Source: Halorubrum yunnanense
GTDB lineage: Archaea > Halobacteriota > Halobacteria > Halobacteriales > Haloferacaceae
Assembly (NCBI RefSeq): GCF_026586675.1
Contig: NZ_JAODIX010000030.1
Coordinates: 109,872-173,871 of the forward strand
Length of the DNA stretch: 64,000 nt
Reading direction: 5' to 3'
Part shown: positions 17,313 through 25,497 of the stretch, in pieces
Numbering within the stretch: the stretch's first letter is position 1
Layout: each line of letters opens with the position of its first letter
The notes under the pieces: generated by a model
The model's input: the letters and a program-made list of their open reading frames with translations, nothing else
Database searches by the model: none
What the model was told of the DNA's origin: nothing
Translations under genes and position numbers: made by a program

Positions 17313-18944
17313 ATGGCAACGGTGTATGCGGTCGCGTCGGCGAAAGGTGGGGTCGGGAAAACCACCACGACCGCGGCGATGGCGACGATTCTGGCGGGTT
17401 CCGGCGCCGACGTCGTCGCGATCGACGCCGACATCGGCATGGCGAACCTCGCGGGCGCGCTGGGCGTGACGCCCGGCGAGACGACGCTCCACGACGTGCT
17501 CGCGGGACGGGCCGACCCGCTCGACGCGGTCCACGAGGGCCCGGAGGGGCTCGTCGTCGTCCCGGGCGCGGACGACCTCGACGCCTACGCGTGGGCGGAT
17601 CCCGCGGGGCTCACGGACGTCGTCGCGGCCTTCGAGGACGCCGACTACGTGTTCGTCGACGCCGGCGCGGGGCTCTCGCACGACTCGAGCCTCCCGCTCG
17701 CGATCGCCGACGAGACGCTGCTCGTCTCGACGGCCGAGCGGAGCGCCCTCGGCGACACCGAGAAGACCCGACAGCTCGCCGAGCGCCTCGGCGGCACGGT
17801 GGCCGGCGCCGCGATCACTCGCGTCGACCCCGACGGCGGCGAGGGGCTCGGCGACGTCGGCGACGTGCTCGACGCGGCGGTTCTCGGCCGGATCCCGGAG
17901 GACGACGCGGTAGTGCGTGCGGCGACCGCGAACCGCCCGCTACCGACGTCCGCGCCGGACGCACCCGCCACCCGGGCCTACCGTGACCTCACCCGCATGC
18001 TGACGGGCGTGGAGATCGAGGGCGCGGGAGTCAGCGAGACCGACGAGACCGGCGAAGCGGTCGAGGGGGGCGAGGCCGAGGGCCCCGAACGCGACGGGGA
18101 GGACAGAGCGAAAGGCGCCGAATCCGACGCAGGCGACGAACCGGGCGACGACGCGAGTGTCGAGCCGGACGACGCAGGCGACGAGGACGAGTTCGACGCA
18201 GCCGACGAGGACGAATCCGACCCGAGAGACGCCGCAGCCGTCGATGCGTCGGCGGACGACGCGGACGATGCGGACGACGCGGCCGATGCGGACGACGCGG
18301 CCGATGCGGACGACGCGGCCGATGCGGACGACGCGGACGACGAGGACATCATCGTCGCCGACGCCGAGTCGGGCGGACTGAGCGACCCGGGCGACGAGGA
18401 GGAGATCATCGTCGCCGACGAGGACCCCGTCTCCGAGGCGGACGCGGCGGCAGACGCCGACGACCGCGAGGGCGCCGCCGCCGAGACCGCCGACGACGCC
18501 GCGGCCCCGGAGCCGGCGACGGCCGGCGAGACGGAGACCGTCGGCGAGGAGCACGTCGACGGCGACGACCTCGAGGCGATGATCGAAACGGGCGAGGCCG
18601 AGGCGTTCGCCGACCAAGCGACGGACGTCGATGCGGAGTCCGGGGGCGACGGGGTCGACGACGCGGGCGCGACCGACTCGGACGACGACGACCCCGCTCC
18701 GGGAGAGGCGGGCGAAGCCGCGTCGACGAGCGAGGACGGGGAGGCGTCGACCGACCTCGACGACGAGCTCGCGGGCAGCGTTCCGTTCCGCGACGACGAC
18801 ACCGGGAGCATGAACACCGTCCTCTCGGAGGGCGACGAAGGCGGAAGCGGGAGCGAGGCGAGCGGAGAGGCGGCGGACGGCGACGAGGGCGACGACGAGG
18901 ACGAGGAGAGCGGCGGCTTCTTCAGCCGGCTGTTCGGGCGGTGA
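17313..18944 (+). CDS. minD4: MinD/ParA-type ATPase with long acidic tail (MinD4-like)
   Basis: Cell-positioning ATPase. Residues 1-about 235 form a MinD/ParA domain with the deviant Walker A KGGVGKTTT at 11-19 (signature Lys present), Walker B region YVFVDAGAGL, and a NRPLPT-type helix. About 300 further residues form a low-complexity Asp/Glu/Ala tail containing an 18-bp tandem repeat, and the chain ends with a hydrophobic-basic tip GGFFSRLFGR. From memory, Haloferax MinD4 has such a C-terminal extension, oscillates between poles, positions archaella and chemosensory arrays, and lies close to the atp genes; neighbour and architecture both fit here. Assignment to MinD4 rather than another MinD is inference. 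Confidence 0.8.
   Translation: MATVYAVASAKGGVGKTTTTAAMATILAGSGADVVAIDADIGMANLAGALGVTPGETTLHDVLAGRADPLDAVHEGPEGLVVVPGADDLDAYAWADPAGLTDVVAAFEDADYVFVDAGAGLSHDSSLPLAIADETLLVSTAERSALGDTEKTRQLAERLGGTVAGAAITRVDPDGGEGLGDVGDVLDAAVLGRIPEDDAVVRAATANRPLPTSAPDAPATRAYRDLTRMLTGVEIEGAGVSETDETGEAVEGGEAEGPERDGEDRAKGAESDAGDEPGDDASVEPDDAGDEDEFDAADEDESDPRDAAAVDASADDADDADDAADADDAADADDAADADDADDEDIIVADAESGGLSDPGDEEEIIVADEDPVSEADAAADADDREGAAAETADDAAAPEPATAGETETVGEEHVDGDDLEAMIETGEAEAFADQATDVDAESGGDGVDDAGATDSDDDDPAPGEAGEAASTSEDGEASTDLDDELAGSVPFRDDDTGSMNTVLSEGDEGGSGSEASGEAADGDEGDDEDEESGGFFSRLFGR
18267..18338 (+). repeat. 18-bp tandem repeats in the MinD tail
   Basis: Units of GATGCGGACGACGCGGCC repeat head to tail three times, with a fourth differing at the end, encoding a 6-residue Asp/Ala unit (DADDAA). 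The unit length preserves frame; variation in copy number between strains is expected. Confidence 0.85.
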
Positions 18945-18988
18945 CCGGAGCTATTTTGAGATAGCGGGTTTTGACCGCGCTCGCTGGC

Positions 18989-19960
18989 TCAGGCCTCGGA
19001 GGGCGTCGCGGCGCGGTCGCGGATGAGCTCGCGGATCTCCTCGGGGTCGGTGATGCCCGCGAGCTCCTCGCAGGAGACGAGGGCGGTGCCGTCGACCGAC
19101 TCGCGCTTCTCGTCTTCCTCGGTGAAGTACACCGAGCGCGTGTGGGCGACCTCGCCGATGGAGGACATGATCCGCGCGCGCTTCTCCGCGGCGGGAGTGA
19201 ACGCCGAGTGGCCGGTGAGTACGCGGGTCTCGGCGCGCTGGTCGTCCTCGGAGACCGCCTTGAACGGGGCGCGGGCGGTCGGGTGGACCGTGAAGCCGGC
19301 GTTGGTGAGCACGTGGAGGACGTGCTCGTCGTCGGGGTCGGTCTCGGGCGCCGACGGGGTCGGGTCCGCGTCGCGGACGTCGTCCGCGCCCTCCAGCACG
19401 TCGACCGGGCTGGAGAACGGCTCGTCGAACAGCTCCTCGAGCTGGATCGCGACTTCGATGGAGGCGTTCATCCCGTCCTCGTACTTCGAGACGGTGCGCC
19501 GCGAGACGCCGAGCTCGGTCGCGAGCCGGCCGAGCGACCAGCCGCGCTCCTCGCGCTCGTCGGCGAGCAGGTCGCCGTCGAGGCTGACGTAGAGCCCGCC
19601 GGGCGCCGCGTAGATGAGCGGCGGCATCCCCTCGACGAACAGGTCGTAGGCGGTGTCGGGGTTGACCACCGGGACGCCGTGCCGGAAGTAGACGACGCCC
19701 GGCTTCAGCTCCTCGTCGCGCGTTCGGATCCCGGTCACCATCGGCGTCGCCTGCAGGTACTCGCCGAGGCGGCGCATCTCCGCGCCGGTCTCCGCGTCGA
19801 GCGCGTCGACGTTGCCGAGGATCTTCAAGAGGAGCAGGTCCTCGCCGCGCCGGGCCGCCACGTCGAAGCTCTTGGGCCGGACCGCACACCGGTCGCTGAC
19901 GAGGAAGCCCGCGTCCTCCAGCATCGCGGTGACGTTTTCGATCAGCGCAGTCCGGGACAT
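18989..19960 (-). CDS. XRE-type helix-turn-helix transcriptional regulator
   Basis: A 323-residue haloarchaeal regulator. The N-terminal domain (about 1-125; [37 protein letters not shown]) looks like an inactive restriction-endonuclease-like fold. It is followed by a Cro/XRE helix-turn-helix near residues 135-160 ([20 protein letters not shown]). The C-terminal domain of about 110 residues repeats the N-terminal pattern ([18 protein letters not shown]). The start ATG at 19958-19960 is leaderless behind a TATATAT box. It converges on minD4 with a 44-bp gap. Targets are unknown. Confidence 0.85.
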   Translation of the reverse strand: MSRTALIENVTAMLEDAGFLVSDRCAVRPKSFDVAARRGEDLLLLKILGNVDALDAETGAEMRRLGEYLQATPMVTGIRTRDEELKPGVVYFRHGVPVVNPDTAYDLFVEGMPPLIYAAPGGLYVSLDGDLLADEREERGWSLGRLATELGVSRRTVSKYEDGMNASIEVAIQLEELFDEPFSSPVDVLEGADDVRDADPTPSAPETDPDDEHVLHVLTNAGFTVHPTARAPFKAVSEDDQRAETRVLTGHSAFTPAAEKRARIMSSIGEVAHTRSVYFTEEDEKRESVDGTALVSCEELAGITDPEEIRELIRDRAATPSEA

Positions 19961-19982
19961 ACCCGAAGCAAGCGGCTCGTCG

Positions 19983-19989
19983 TATATAT
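19983..19989 (-). promoter_or_regulatory. BoxA of the XRE regulator
   Basis: TATATAT about 26 bp upstream of the ATG at 19960, giving a leaderless transcript. Confidence 0.6.
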
Positions 19990-20167
19990 GCGTTGTGTCA
20001 CTTGTATTCGCGCGAAAGCGCCGCGGGCTTGCGGTTTTCCCGCGAGCGTCGTCGGAGCGATTAAATACCGGAACCTGGGCGAGCGCCTCGCCGGGGCGTC
20101 CGGCCGCCGGAGACCCGCTCGGCAACCCGGCCGAAACCGGTTTGTCCGGGAGCGGGAAAGGACGCGC

Positions 20168-21592
20168 ATGCCGATCGTCGCCGTCGACGACACCGACTCC
20201 CGAGAGCGGGGGATGTGCACGACGTACGTCGGCGCGCGGCTCGCCGAGCGGCTCGAATCGGCCGGCGGACGGGTCCGGCGCCGACTCCTCGTCCGGCTGA
20301 ACCCCGCCGTGAAACACAAGACGCGGGGGAACGCCGCCGTCGCGGTTCACGTCGCCGACCTCGCCGTCGATACCGCCTTCGACCTCGCCGCGGAGACCGT
20401 TCGGGAGTTCGCCGCCGCCGACGACCCGCGGACCTCTCCGGGCCTCGTGGTCGCCGACGGCGACGTGACCGGCGACCCGTTCGCACCGGGATCGGCTCCG
20501 ATCGGCAAGGGGGTCCCCGGCGACGTTGCTGAGTTCGCCCGCCGCGCGCTCCGGCATCGCCTCGGCCTCGACGAGGCGCTGTCGCTGGCCGAGGCGTACG
20601 GGTACCGACACGCCGCGTTCGGAACCGGCGGGGAGACCGAGGCGACGGCCGTCGCCGGCCGGGGGCGGATCGGCGCGCTCGCGGCGGTCGGCGCCCCGGG
20701 GGCGTTCGACGACTGGACCGCGGAGCGCATCTCCTATCGGGAGCTGGACCGGTGTGGCACGCCTCGTGAGGTCGACGTCGAGAGCGTCTTCGCCGCGGCC
20801 GACGCCGGGTACCCGACCGTCTGGGACACCGTCGACCGCGAGACGGGGGCCGCCGTCTGCGTCCCCAACGCCCCGGGCCCGATCCTCCACGGGATCCGCG
20901 GCGACGACCCGGCGGCGTGCCGGGAGGTGGCGGGGGCGATCGAGAGCGAACCGGTCGAGCGCGCCGCGACGTTCCTCACGAACCAAGGCACCGACGTCCA
21001 CCTCGCGCCCGGGCGGATCGGCGACCTCCGGGACGGCGCGGGGTACGAGGTCGCCGGGAGGGTCGCGAGCGACCCGGAGACGAAACGCGGAGGTCACGTC
21101 CACGTCGACGTCGCGGCGAGAGAGGAGGGGGGCGAGACGGACGCCGGGAGCGGCGCGGCCCGCCTCGGGTGCGTCGCCTTCGCGCCGACCGGCCGGTTTC
21201 GCGACCGCGTGCGGGCCCTCCGCCCCGGCGACCGGGTGACGCTGTGCGGCGAACACGAGGTCCGGGAGCCGGGCAACGGTGGGGCGGACGACGGGCGCGC
21301 CGCGGGGGCGACGTCGACCCTCAAACTCGAGAAGTTCGCCGTGCGCGACCTCGTGCGGACCGAGCCGGCCGTGCCGACCTGCCCGGACTGCGGGCGGTCG
21401 ATGTCCTCGGCGGGCCGGGACCAGGGCTACCGCTGCCGCGACTGCGGCACCGCCGCGCCCGGGAAGGTCGCCCGGGAGGTCGACCGCGAGCTGGAGCCCG
21501 GCTGGTACGAGGTGCCCCCGAGCGCCCGGCGCCACGTCGCGAAGCCGCTCGTCAGGGGTGGGTTCGACGCGCCGGTCCACCCGGAGCGGTGA
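20168..21592 (+). CDS. tiaS: tRNA(Ile2) 2-agmatinylcytidine synthetase
   Basis: Modifies C34 of tRNA-Ile2(CAU) with agmatine so that it reads AUA; an essential archaeal function. The 474-residue protein has the N-terminal kinase-like TCKD domain (VAVDDTDS at 4-11, [16 protein letters not shown]), the ferredoxin-like domain, an OB-fold ([20 protein letters not shown]) with an acidic Gly-rich insert, and a C-terminal zinc ribbon with CPDCGRSM and CRDCG. Length is at the upper end of the family because of the halophilic insert. The best upstream BoxA (20059-20067) is about 100 bp before the ATG, so a 5' leader of roughly 75 nt is possible. Confidence 0.95.
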   Translation: MPIVAVDDTDSRERGMCTTYVGARLAERLESAGGRVRRRLLVRLNPAVKHKTRGNAAVAVHVADLAVDTAFDLAAETVREFAAADDPRTSPGLVVADGDVTGDPFAPGSAPIGKGVPGDVAEFARRALRHRLGLDEALSLAEAYGYRHAAFGTGGETEATAVAGRGRIGALAAVGAPGAFDDWTAERISYRELDRCGTPREVDVESVFAAADAGYPTVWDTVDRETGAAVCVPNAPGPILHGIRGDDPAACREVAGAIESEPVERAATFLTNQGTDVHLAPGRIGDLRDGAGYEVAGRVASDPETKRGGHVHVDVAAREEGGETDAGSGAARLGCVAFAPTGRFRDRVRALRPGDRVTLCGEHEVREPGNGGADDGRAAGATSTLKLEKFAVRDLVRTEPAVPTCPDCGRSMSSAGRDQGYRCRDCGTAAPGKVAREVDRELEPGWYEVPPSARRHVAKPLVRGGFDAPVHPER

Positions 21593-21618
21593 GGTGGTCC
21601 GGGCGTGAGGCGTCGGGC

Positions 21619-22001
21619 ATGTCCGGGATCGTTTTCCACGAGACGGAGAACCGAGACGGCGGCGTCGACTTCTACCGCGAGGAGTTGGGCGCCGAGACGT
21701 GGCTCGGACAGCCGGACTGCACGGTCCTGCGGTACGACAACCTCCTGTTCGGCTTCTGCGACCGCGACGAGACCGAGACGTGCGGGACGCTCACGTTCGT
21801 CTACCCCGACCGCGGGGGAGTCGACGAGGTCCACGAGCGCCTCGTCGAGGCGAGCGACCGGCGCGACGACGGGAGCGCGCCCGCCGCGGTCGAGGAACCG
21901 AGTGAGAACGAGCGGTACCGCATTTATTAGTTGTTCGCCGAGGACCCCGACGGACCGTCGAGTGCCGGGCGTTCCTCGCCGCCGACGCGCCGGCTATTTA
22001 A
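21619..22001 (+). pseudogene. Broken VOC-family (glyoxalase-like) gene
   Basis: The reading frame [21 protein letters not shown] begins like a small single-domain VOC protein of about 125 residues. It runs to NERYRIY and stops at TAG (21928-21930). The same frame continues with LFAEDPDG, then a shift occurs: a different frame from 21954 reads TVECRAFLAADAPAI and ends at TAA 21999-22001. The parts before and after the stop are therefore pieces of one family protein (normally FFAEDP-G-RTVE-QAFL). One nonsense change plus a small deletion, probably 4 bp, explain it. The metal ligand pattern cannot be judged. The final TAA sits in a TATTTAA box resembling the dispersed repeat ends. Confidence 0.75.
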
Positions 22002-22040
22002 AAGGGAGACGTCGCGCGGAAAGCCGCCGCGGCGCTCGGC

Positions 22041-22271
22041 TCACTCCTCGACGGTCCGGTCGTCGCGCCACTCCGCGGCGCGGTCGAGCGCGGCCTCGCG
22101 GTCGCCGAAGCGCTCGCGCTCGTAGGCCGACTCGTCGGCCGCCTGCTCCATCACGTCGAGGCGGACGACGAACCCGCCGTCGGCGCGCTCGCGGACCCGG
22201 ACCGTCGCGTAGCCGTCGGAGCGCTCCCACTCGGTGATCGTGTCGTCCTCGCGGCCCAGTGACCAGCTCAT
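22041..22271 (-). CDS. Conserved small haloarchaeal protein
   Basis: A 76-residue acidic soluble protein: MSWSLGREDDTITEWERSD at the start, a beta-rich middle with ATVRVRERADGGFVVRLDV, then a helix DREAALDRAAEWRDD. It has no cysteines or membrane segment. The pattern resembles small haloarchaea-only families with no known function. It is encoded opposite the broken VOC gene, 39 bp beyond it, and the start ATG at 22269-22271 is the only reasonable one. Confidence 0.7.
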   Translation of the reverse strand: MSWSLGREDDTITEWERSDGYATVRVRERADGGFVVRLDVMEQAADESAYERERFGDREAALDRAAEWRDDRTVEE

Positions 22272-22393
22272 ACCTCACGGGGCGGGCGCCGCGGCTAAAA
22301 CGGCCCGGTTCGGGCGCGGGCGTCGAAGCGGACGAGCCGGCCGCGCGCGATCGTTGGCCTGTCATAGTCGGCCACTCGGTCCCAGTCGGCCGC

Positions 22394-22534
22394 TCAGTCC
22401 CCGTCGGCCGGTCCCCTCGTGTACGAGCAGACCGGGCAGACGGCGTAGCCGAGGGTGTCGTACGGGACGGACGCCGAGGGGGCGGTCACGTCGCACTCCG
22501 GGCAGTCGAACGTCGACGCGTTCTCGATGCTCAT
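22394..22534 (-). CDS. Zinc-finger microprotein (46 residues)
   Basis: A 46-residue protein starting MSIENASTFDCPECD and ending GPADGD. It has two CxxC pairs, CPEC at residues 11-14 and CPVC at 33-36, forming a single beta-ribbon zinc site. Small two-CxxC proteins of this type are common in haloarchaea and often escape gene callers. It is divergent from the M24 peptidase gene, about 95 bp away. Function is unknown; from memory, some such proteins in Haloferax affect biofilm formation and swarming. Confidence 0.72.
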   Translation of the reverse strand: MSIENASTFDCPECDVTAPSASVPYDTLGYAVCPVCSYTRGPADGD

Positions 22535-22630
22535 ATCTCGTCGTGACACGGGGACCCGTATCGTTACACGCCGCCTGCCGGGCCGTCAACGAGTCTCTAC
22601 TTATAAGCGACCGCCGAGCCGAGGGCGCGC

Positions 22631-23776
22631 ATGGCCGACGACATCCACGCGGACCGACGGGAGCGCGCCGCCGCTCGACTCCGGGAGGTCGACGCCGAGG
22701 GGCTGGTCTGCTTCCCGAGCCGGACCCTCCGGTACCTCACCGGCTTCGACGGGGAACCGAGCGAGCGGCACTTCCTGTTCGCGGTGCCGGCTGGGACGGG
22801 CGACGGCGGGGCCGACGCGCCGAGCGACGGGGAGGCGCCGACCCTCCTCGTCCCGTCGCTGTACGAGACGCAGGTGCGCGAGGAGACGACGGTCGCGACC
22901 GTCCGGACGTGGGCCGACGGCGACGACCCGGTCGCAGCCGCGCGAGACCTGCTGGCCGACCTCGACCTCCGCGGGGGTCGCCTCCTCGTCGACGACACGA
23001 TGTGGGCGGCGTTCACGCAGGACCTCCGCGCGGCGGCGCCGGACGCGACGTGGGGGCTCGCGAGCGAGGCCCTCGCCGACCTCCGGGTTCGCAAGGACGA
23101 CGCCGAGCTGGCGGCCCTGCGCGAGGCGGCCGCCGCCGCGGACGCGACCGTGCGCGACCTCCGCGAGCTGGGCGCCGACGCGGTCGGGATGACCGAGCGC
23201 GATCTCGCCGAGCGGATCGCCGATCGGCTGGCGGCGCACGGCGGCACCGGCGTCTCGTTCGAGACGATCGTGGGCGCGGGCCCCAACGGCGCGAAGCCCC
23301 ACCACGGCCACGGCGACCGTGAGGTCCGGGCGGGCGAGCCCGTCGTCCTCGACTTCGGGACGCGCGTCGACGGCTACCCCTCCGACCAGACCCGGACGAT
23401 CGTCTTCGACGGCGACCCCCCAGCGGCGTACGAACGGGTTCACGAGGCGGTCCGGGAGGCGCAGGCGGCCGCGGTCGACGCCGCCGAGCCGGGGGGCACC
23501 GCAGCCGCGGTTGACCGGGCCGCGCGGGAGGTGATCGAGGCGGCGGGGTACGGCGACGACTTCGTCCACCGGACCGGGCACGGCGTGGGGCTCGACGTCC
23601 ACGAGGAGCCGTACATCGTGGCGGGCAACGACCGCGAACTGGAGCCGGGGATGGTGTTCTCCGTCGAGCCGGGCGTCTACCTCGACGGCCGGTTCGGCTG
23701 CCGGATCGAGGACCTCGTCGCCGTCACGCCGGACGGCTGCGAACGGCTGAACGACACCGACCGCGGCTGGCGCTGA
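22631..23776 (+). CDS. M24-family metallopeptidase (Xaa-Pro dipeptidase-like)
   Basis: Cleaves N-terminal residues before proline or small dipeptides, using two divalent metals. The 381-residue protein has a creatinase-like N-terminal domain (about 1-145) and a pita-bread catalytic domain. The five metal ligands are visible: D241 and D252 in LDFGTRVDGYPSDQTRT, H317 in RTGHGVG, the Glu in FSVEPGVY and the Glu in CRIEDLV. All are intact, so it is probably active. A TTATAAGCGACCG box lies about 28 bp upstream and may act as its BoxA. A second M24 protein is encoded at 41060-42403. Confidence 0.9.
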   Translation: MADDIHADRRERAAARLREVDAEGLVCFPSRTLRYLTGFDGEPSERHFLFAVPAGTGDGGADAPSDGEAPTLLVPSLYETQVREETTVATVRTWADGDDPVAAARDLLADLDLRGGRLLVDDTMWAAFTQDLRAAAPDATWGLASEALADLRVRKDDAELAALREAAAAADATVRDLRELGADAVGMTERDLAERIADRLAAHGGTGVSFETIVGAGPNGAKPHHGHGDREVRAGEPVVLDFGTRVDGYPSDQTRTIVFDGDPPAAYERVHEAVREAQAAAVDAAEPGGTAAAVDRAAREVIEAAGYGDDFVHRTGHGVGLDVHEEPYIVAGNDRELEPGMVFSVEPGVYLDGRFGCRIEDLVAVTPDGCERLNDTDRGWR

Positions 23777-24202
23777 CCGGATCCGTCCGGCGACGGTGGC
23801 GTCGGTGACGTCGGCGATGGCGGCGACGTCGAGGAGCCCCTACGCGTGGCGTGAGGGCTCGTGAAACGGGAGAACGCGTGAAAGGGGGAAGACGCGGGAG
23901 GAGAACCGTGAGGATCTCCGAAAACCGACGCGCCGGTCGCCCGACGCGGGATGCGGGAGTCGTGTGCTTACTCCGCAATCAGAGGTCATTGTCGAATCAC
24001 ATAGTTGTGACACCGAATTATTTCGGTGTTGAGCAGGGGTCTCGAGGCGAGCGATTCGAACGGGTCGCCACCGATCGCGGCAGACGGGCGTGAGAACCGA
24101 TCGAACGTGTGAGGGCGGAGCGAACGCGGGGGTCGACGACGGGGACGGAACGCACCGGTCCGCATCGAAACCATTAGTGTCGCCGGAGCGGAACCGCGGG
24201 GT
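23777..24202. other. 426-bp region without a gene
   Basis: No supportable coding sequence. It is AT-richer in the middle (about 23985-24030), with a perfect inverted repeat ACACCGAA/TTCGGTGT at 24010-24017 and 24022-24029 around a 4-bp loop. The flanks are GC-rich with no family-like translation. Confidence 0.55.
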
Positions 24203-24490
24203 ATGAGCGACAACGACGAGGCCGAGGAAAGCGAACCGGCCGTCGAGCTCGGCGAGGGGCCGGACGTGGCGGGCGAGCCGATCGCCCGCGTCGCGTCCCG
24301 GCTCACGTGGCCCGCGAAGCGCAGCGACGTCCTGGCACAGGAGGGCGACGCCGCGGTCCGGAGCCCGGACGGGGCGCGCGACCTCGACGAGGTCCTCGCG
24401 GACTCCGACGTGCCCCTGTTCGAGAGCCGCAGCGAGTTCGTCGCGGAGGTCGAGGAACTCGTCGGGCGCGGCCCGGTCGCGACCGAGTAG
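24203..24490 (+). CDS. DUF5789 family protein
   Basis: A 95-residue acidic haloarchaeal protein. The core GEPIARVASRLTWPAKRSDVLAQEGD, then RSPDG and DLDEVLADSDVPLFESRSEF, is the characteristic pattern of this family as I remember it. There are no metal ligands or membrane helices. It is monocistronic between a gene-free region and the DUF302 gene. Function is unknown. Confidence 0.75.
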   Translation: MSDNDEAEESEPAVELGEGPDVAGEPIARVASRLTWPAKRSDVLAQEGDAAVRSPDGARDLDEVLADSDVPLFESRSEFVAEVEELVGRGPVATE

Positions 24491-24562
24491 CCCTCTCGTC
24501 GCCAGACGCGAGCGGTCTCCGTCCCCCGCGGCCTTTTTCCCCCGTCAGCGCGGAGTCGACGT

Positions 24563-25018
24563 ATGGCAATCCCCTTCGATCCGCACGAGATCGACCCCGA
24601 AGAGTACGGTGAGACGCGGACGACGCTGTCGACCGACCACGAGTCCGCGATCGAGCGCGTGCGCGAGGTGTGTCTCGACGCCGGCTTCGGCATCCCGGTC
24701 GAGTTCTCTCCGTCGGAGATGCTGAACAAGAAGATCGACGCCGACCGCGACCCGTACTACGTCCTCGGGGCCTGTAACCCGTCGATGGCGGACCGCGCGC
24801 TCGACGCGACCGACAAGCGCATGGGAGGGCTGTTCCCCTGCAACATGGTTATCTGGCAGGAGTCGCCCGGCAAGCAGGTCGTCTACCACATCTCGATCAT
24901 GAAGACCGCGCGGCTCCTTGGGCTCCCGGTCGACGACGCAGCGATGGACGAGATCATCGCCGACACCGGCGAGATGGTCGACGCCGTGTTCGCGGAGTTA
25001 GCGGACGGCGCCGAATAG
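24563..25018 (+). CDS. DUF302 domain protein
   Basis: A 151-residue cytosolic protein with the DUF302 alpha/beta fold: TTLSTDHESAIERVREVCLDAGFG, then YYVLGACNPSMADRALDAT, and GLFPCNMVIWQESPGKQVV. DUF302 proteins occur with sulfur and heavy-metal genes in many organisms, but nothing in this neighbourhood supports such a role. The start ATG at 24563 is preceded by GC-rich sequence and no clear BoxA. A dispersed repeat copy begins 18 bp after the stop. Confidence 0.85.
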   Translation: MAIPFDPHEIDPEEYGETRTTLSTDHESAIERVREVCLDAGFGIPVEFSPSEMLNKKIDADRDPYYVLGACNPSMADRALDATDKRMGGLFPCNMVIWQESPGKQVVYHISIMKTARLLGLPVDDAAMDEIIADTGEMVDAVFAELADGAE

Positions 25019-25035
25019 CGAGCGGACGACGGCGA

Positions 25036-25383
25036 CTATTTAAAAACTGGACGCGGTGGCGTGCGCCTGCGAGCGGGCCGCAGGCCCGTGAGCAGACCGC
25101 ACGAGGGAGTCGGTCGTCCGGAGCAACGCCGAGGACGACCGACAGGGCGAGAGCGGAGCTCTCGCTTGCAACCGGCGCTACGCGCCGGTGACGAGGCTGG
25201 GAAGGTGTGAGGCTGCGGTGCTGTGCGGTATGGGGTGGGATTCAAACGGGCAGTGGCGAGGGCGAAGCACGCCGCAGCAAGGCGCGCGAGCGAAGCGAGT
25301 GCGGCGCGCAGCAAGGCGCGCGAGTCGTCGCGACTGGGGCTTTGGAGGTCTTCACCGTCGATCTGTTGATGACTATTTATAAG
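25036..25383 (+). repeat. Dispersed structured repeat, copy 2
   Basis: Noncoding element in the same sense as the DUF302 gene just upstream. It opens with CTATTTAAAA and closes with CTATTTATAA. It holds a series of perfect hairpins: CGGGCC/GGCCCG (about 25074-25089), an 11-bp stem GTCGGTCGTCC/GGACGACCGAC (25109-25119, 25133-25143), GCGAGAGC/GCTCTCGC (25147-25165) and ACCGGCGC/GCGCCGGT (25171-25189). These are followed by conserved GACGAGGCTGGGAAGGTGTG and GACTGGGGCTTTGGAGG. Stems differ from copy 3 by paired changes. The open frame at 25188-25382 is not a gene. Confidence 0.82.
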
Positions 25384-25497
25384 TAAGCGACCGAAGCTTC
25401 TGACGTCTTCGCCGTTAAGGTGGTATCAACTATTTATAAGCTATTAACTGTGACTATCGAAGATTTCACCGCCGATCCGCGGACGACCATTTATAAA
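25347..25497 (+). repeat. Three degenerate tandem copies of the repeat 3' module
   Basis: A module of about 37 bp, TTCACCGNCGATC(N)10-12 ACTATTTATAA, occurs three times with a period near 57 bp: 25347-25383, 25404-25440 and 25460-25497. The first is the 3' end of dispersed repeat copy 2. The last contains, inside its TTTATAA, the stop codon of the antiporter gene on the other strand. Confidence 0.65.

Noticed and set aside
18267-18338. Tandem 18-bp repeats considered as a CRISPR-like array
   Set aside because: Units are contiguous without spacers, in frame, and encode the Asp/Ala tail of the MinD-like protein.
18971-20167. Upstream part of the frame that contains tiaS
   Set aside because: It is open only by GC bias, overlaps the XRE regulator on the other strand and has no family-like residues. 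tiaS starts at 20168 with [11 protein letters not shown].
23851-24093. 80-codon open frame in the gene-free region
   Set aside because: Low complexity, crosses the AT-rich patch, no ribosome site or BoxA at suitable distance, and no family-like sequence.
25188-25382. 64-codon open frame in repeat copy 2
   Set aside because: It is made of the conserved repeat hairpins, differs wholly in the other copies and lacks a BoxA at the right distance.
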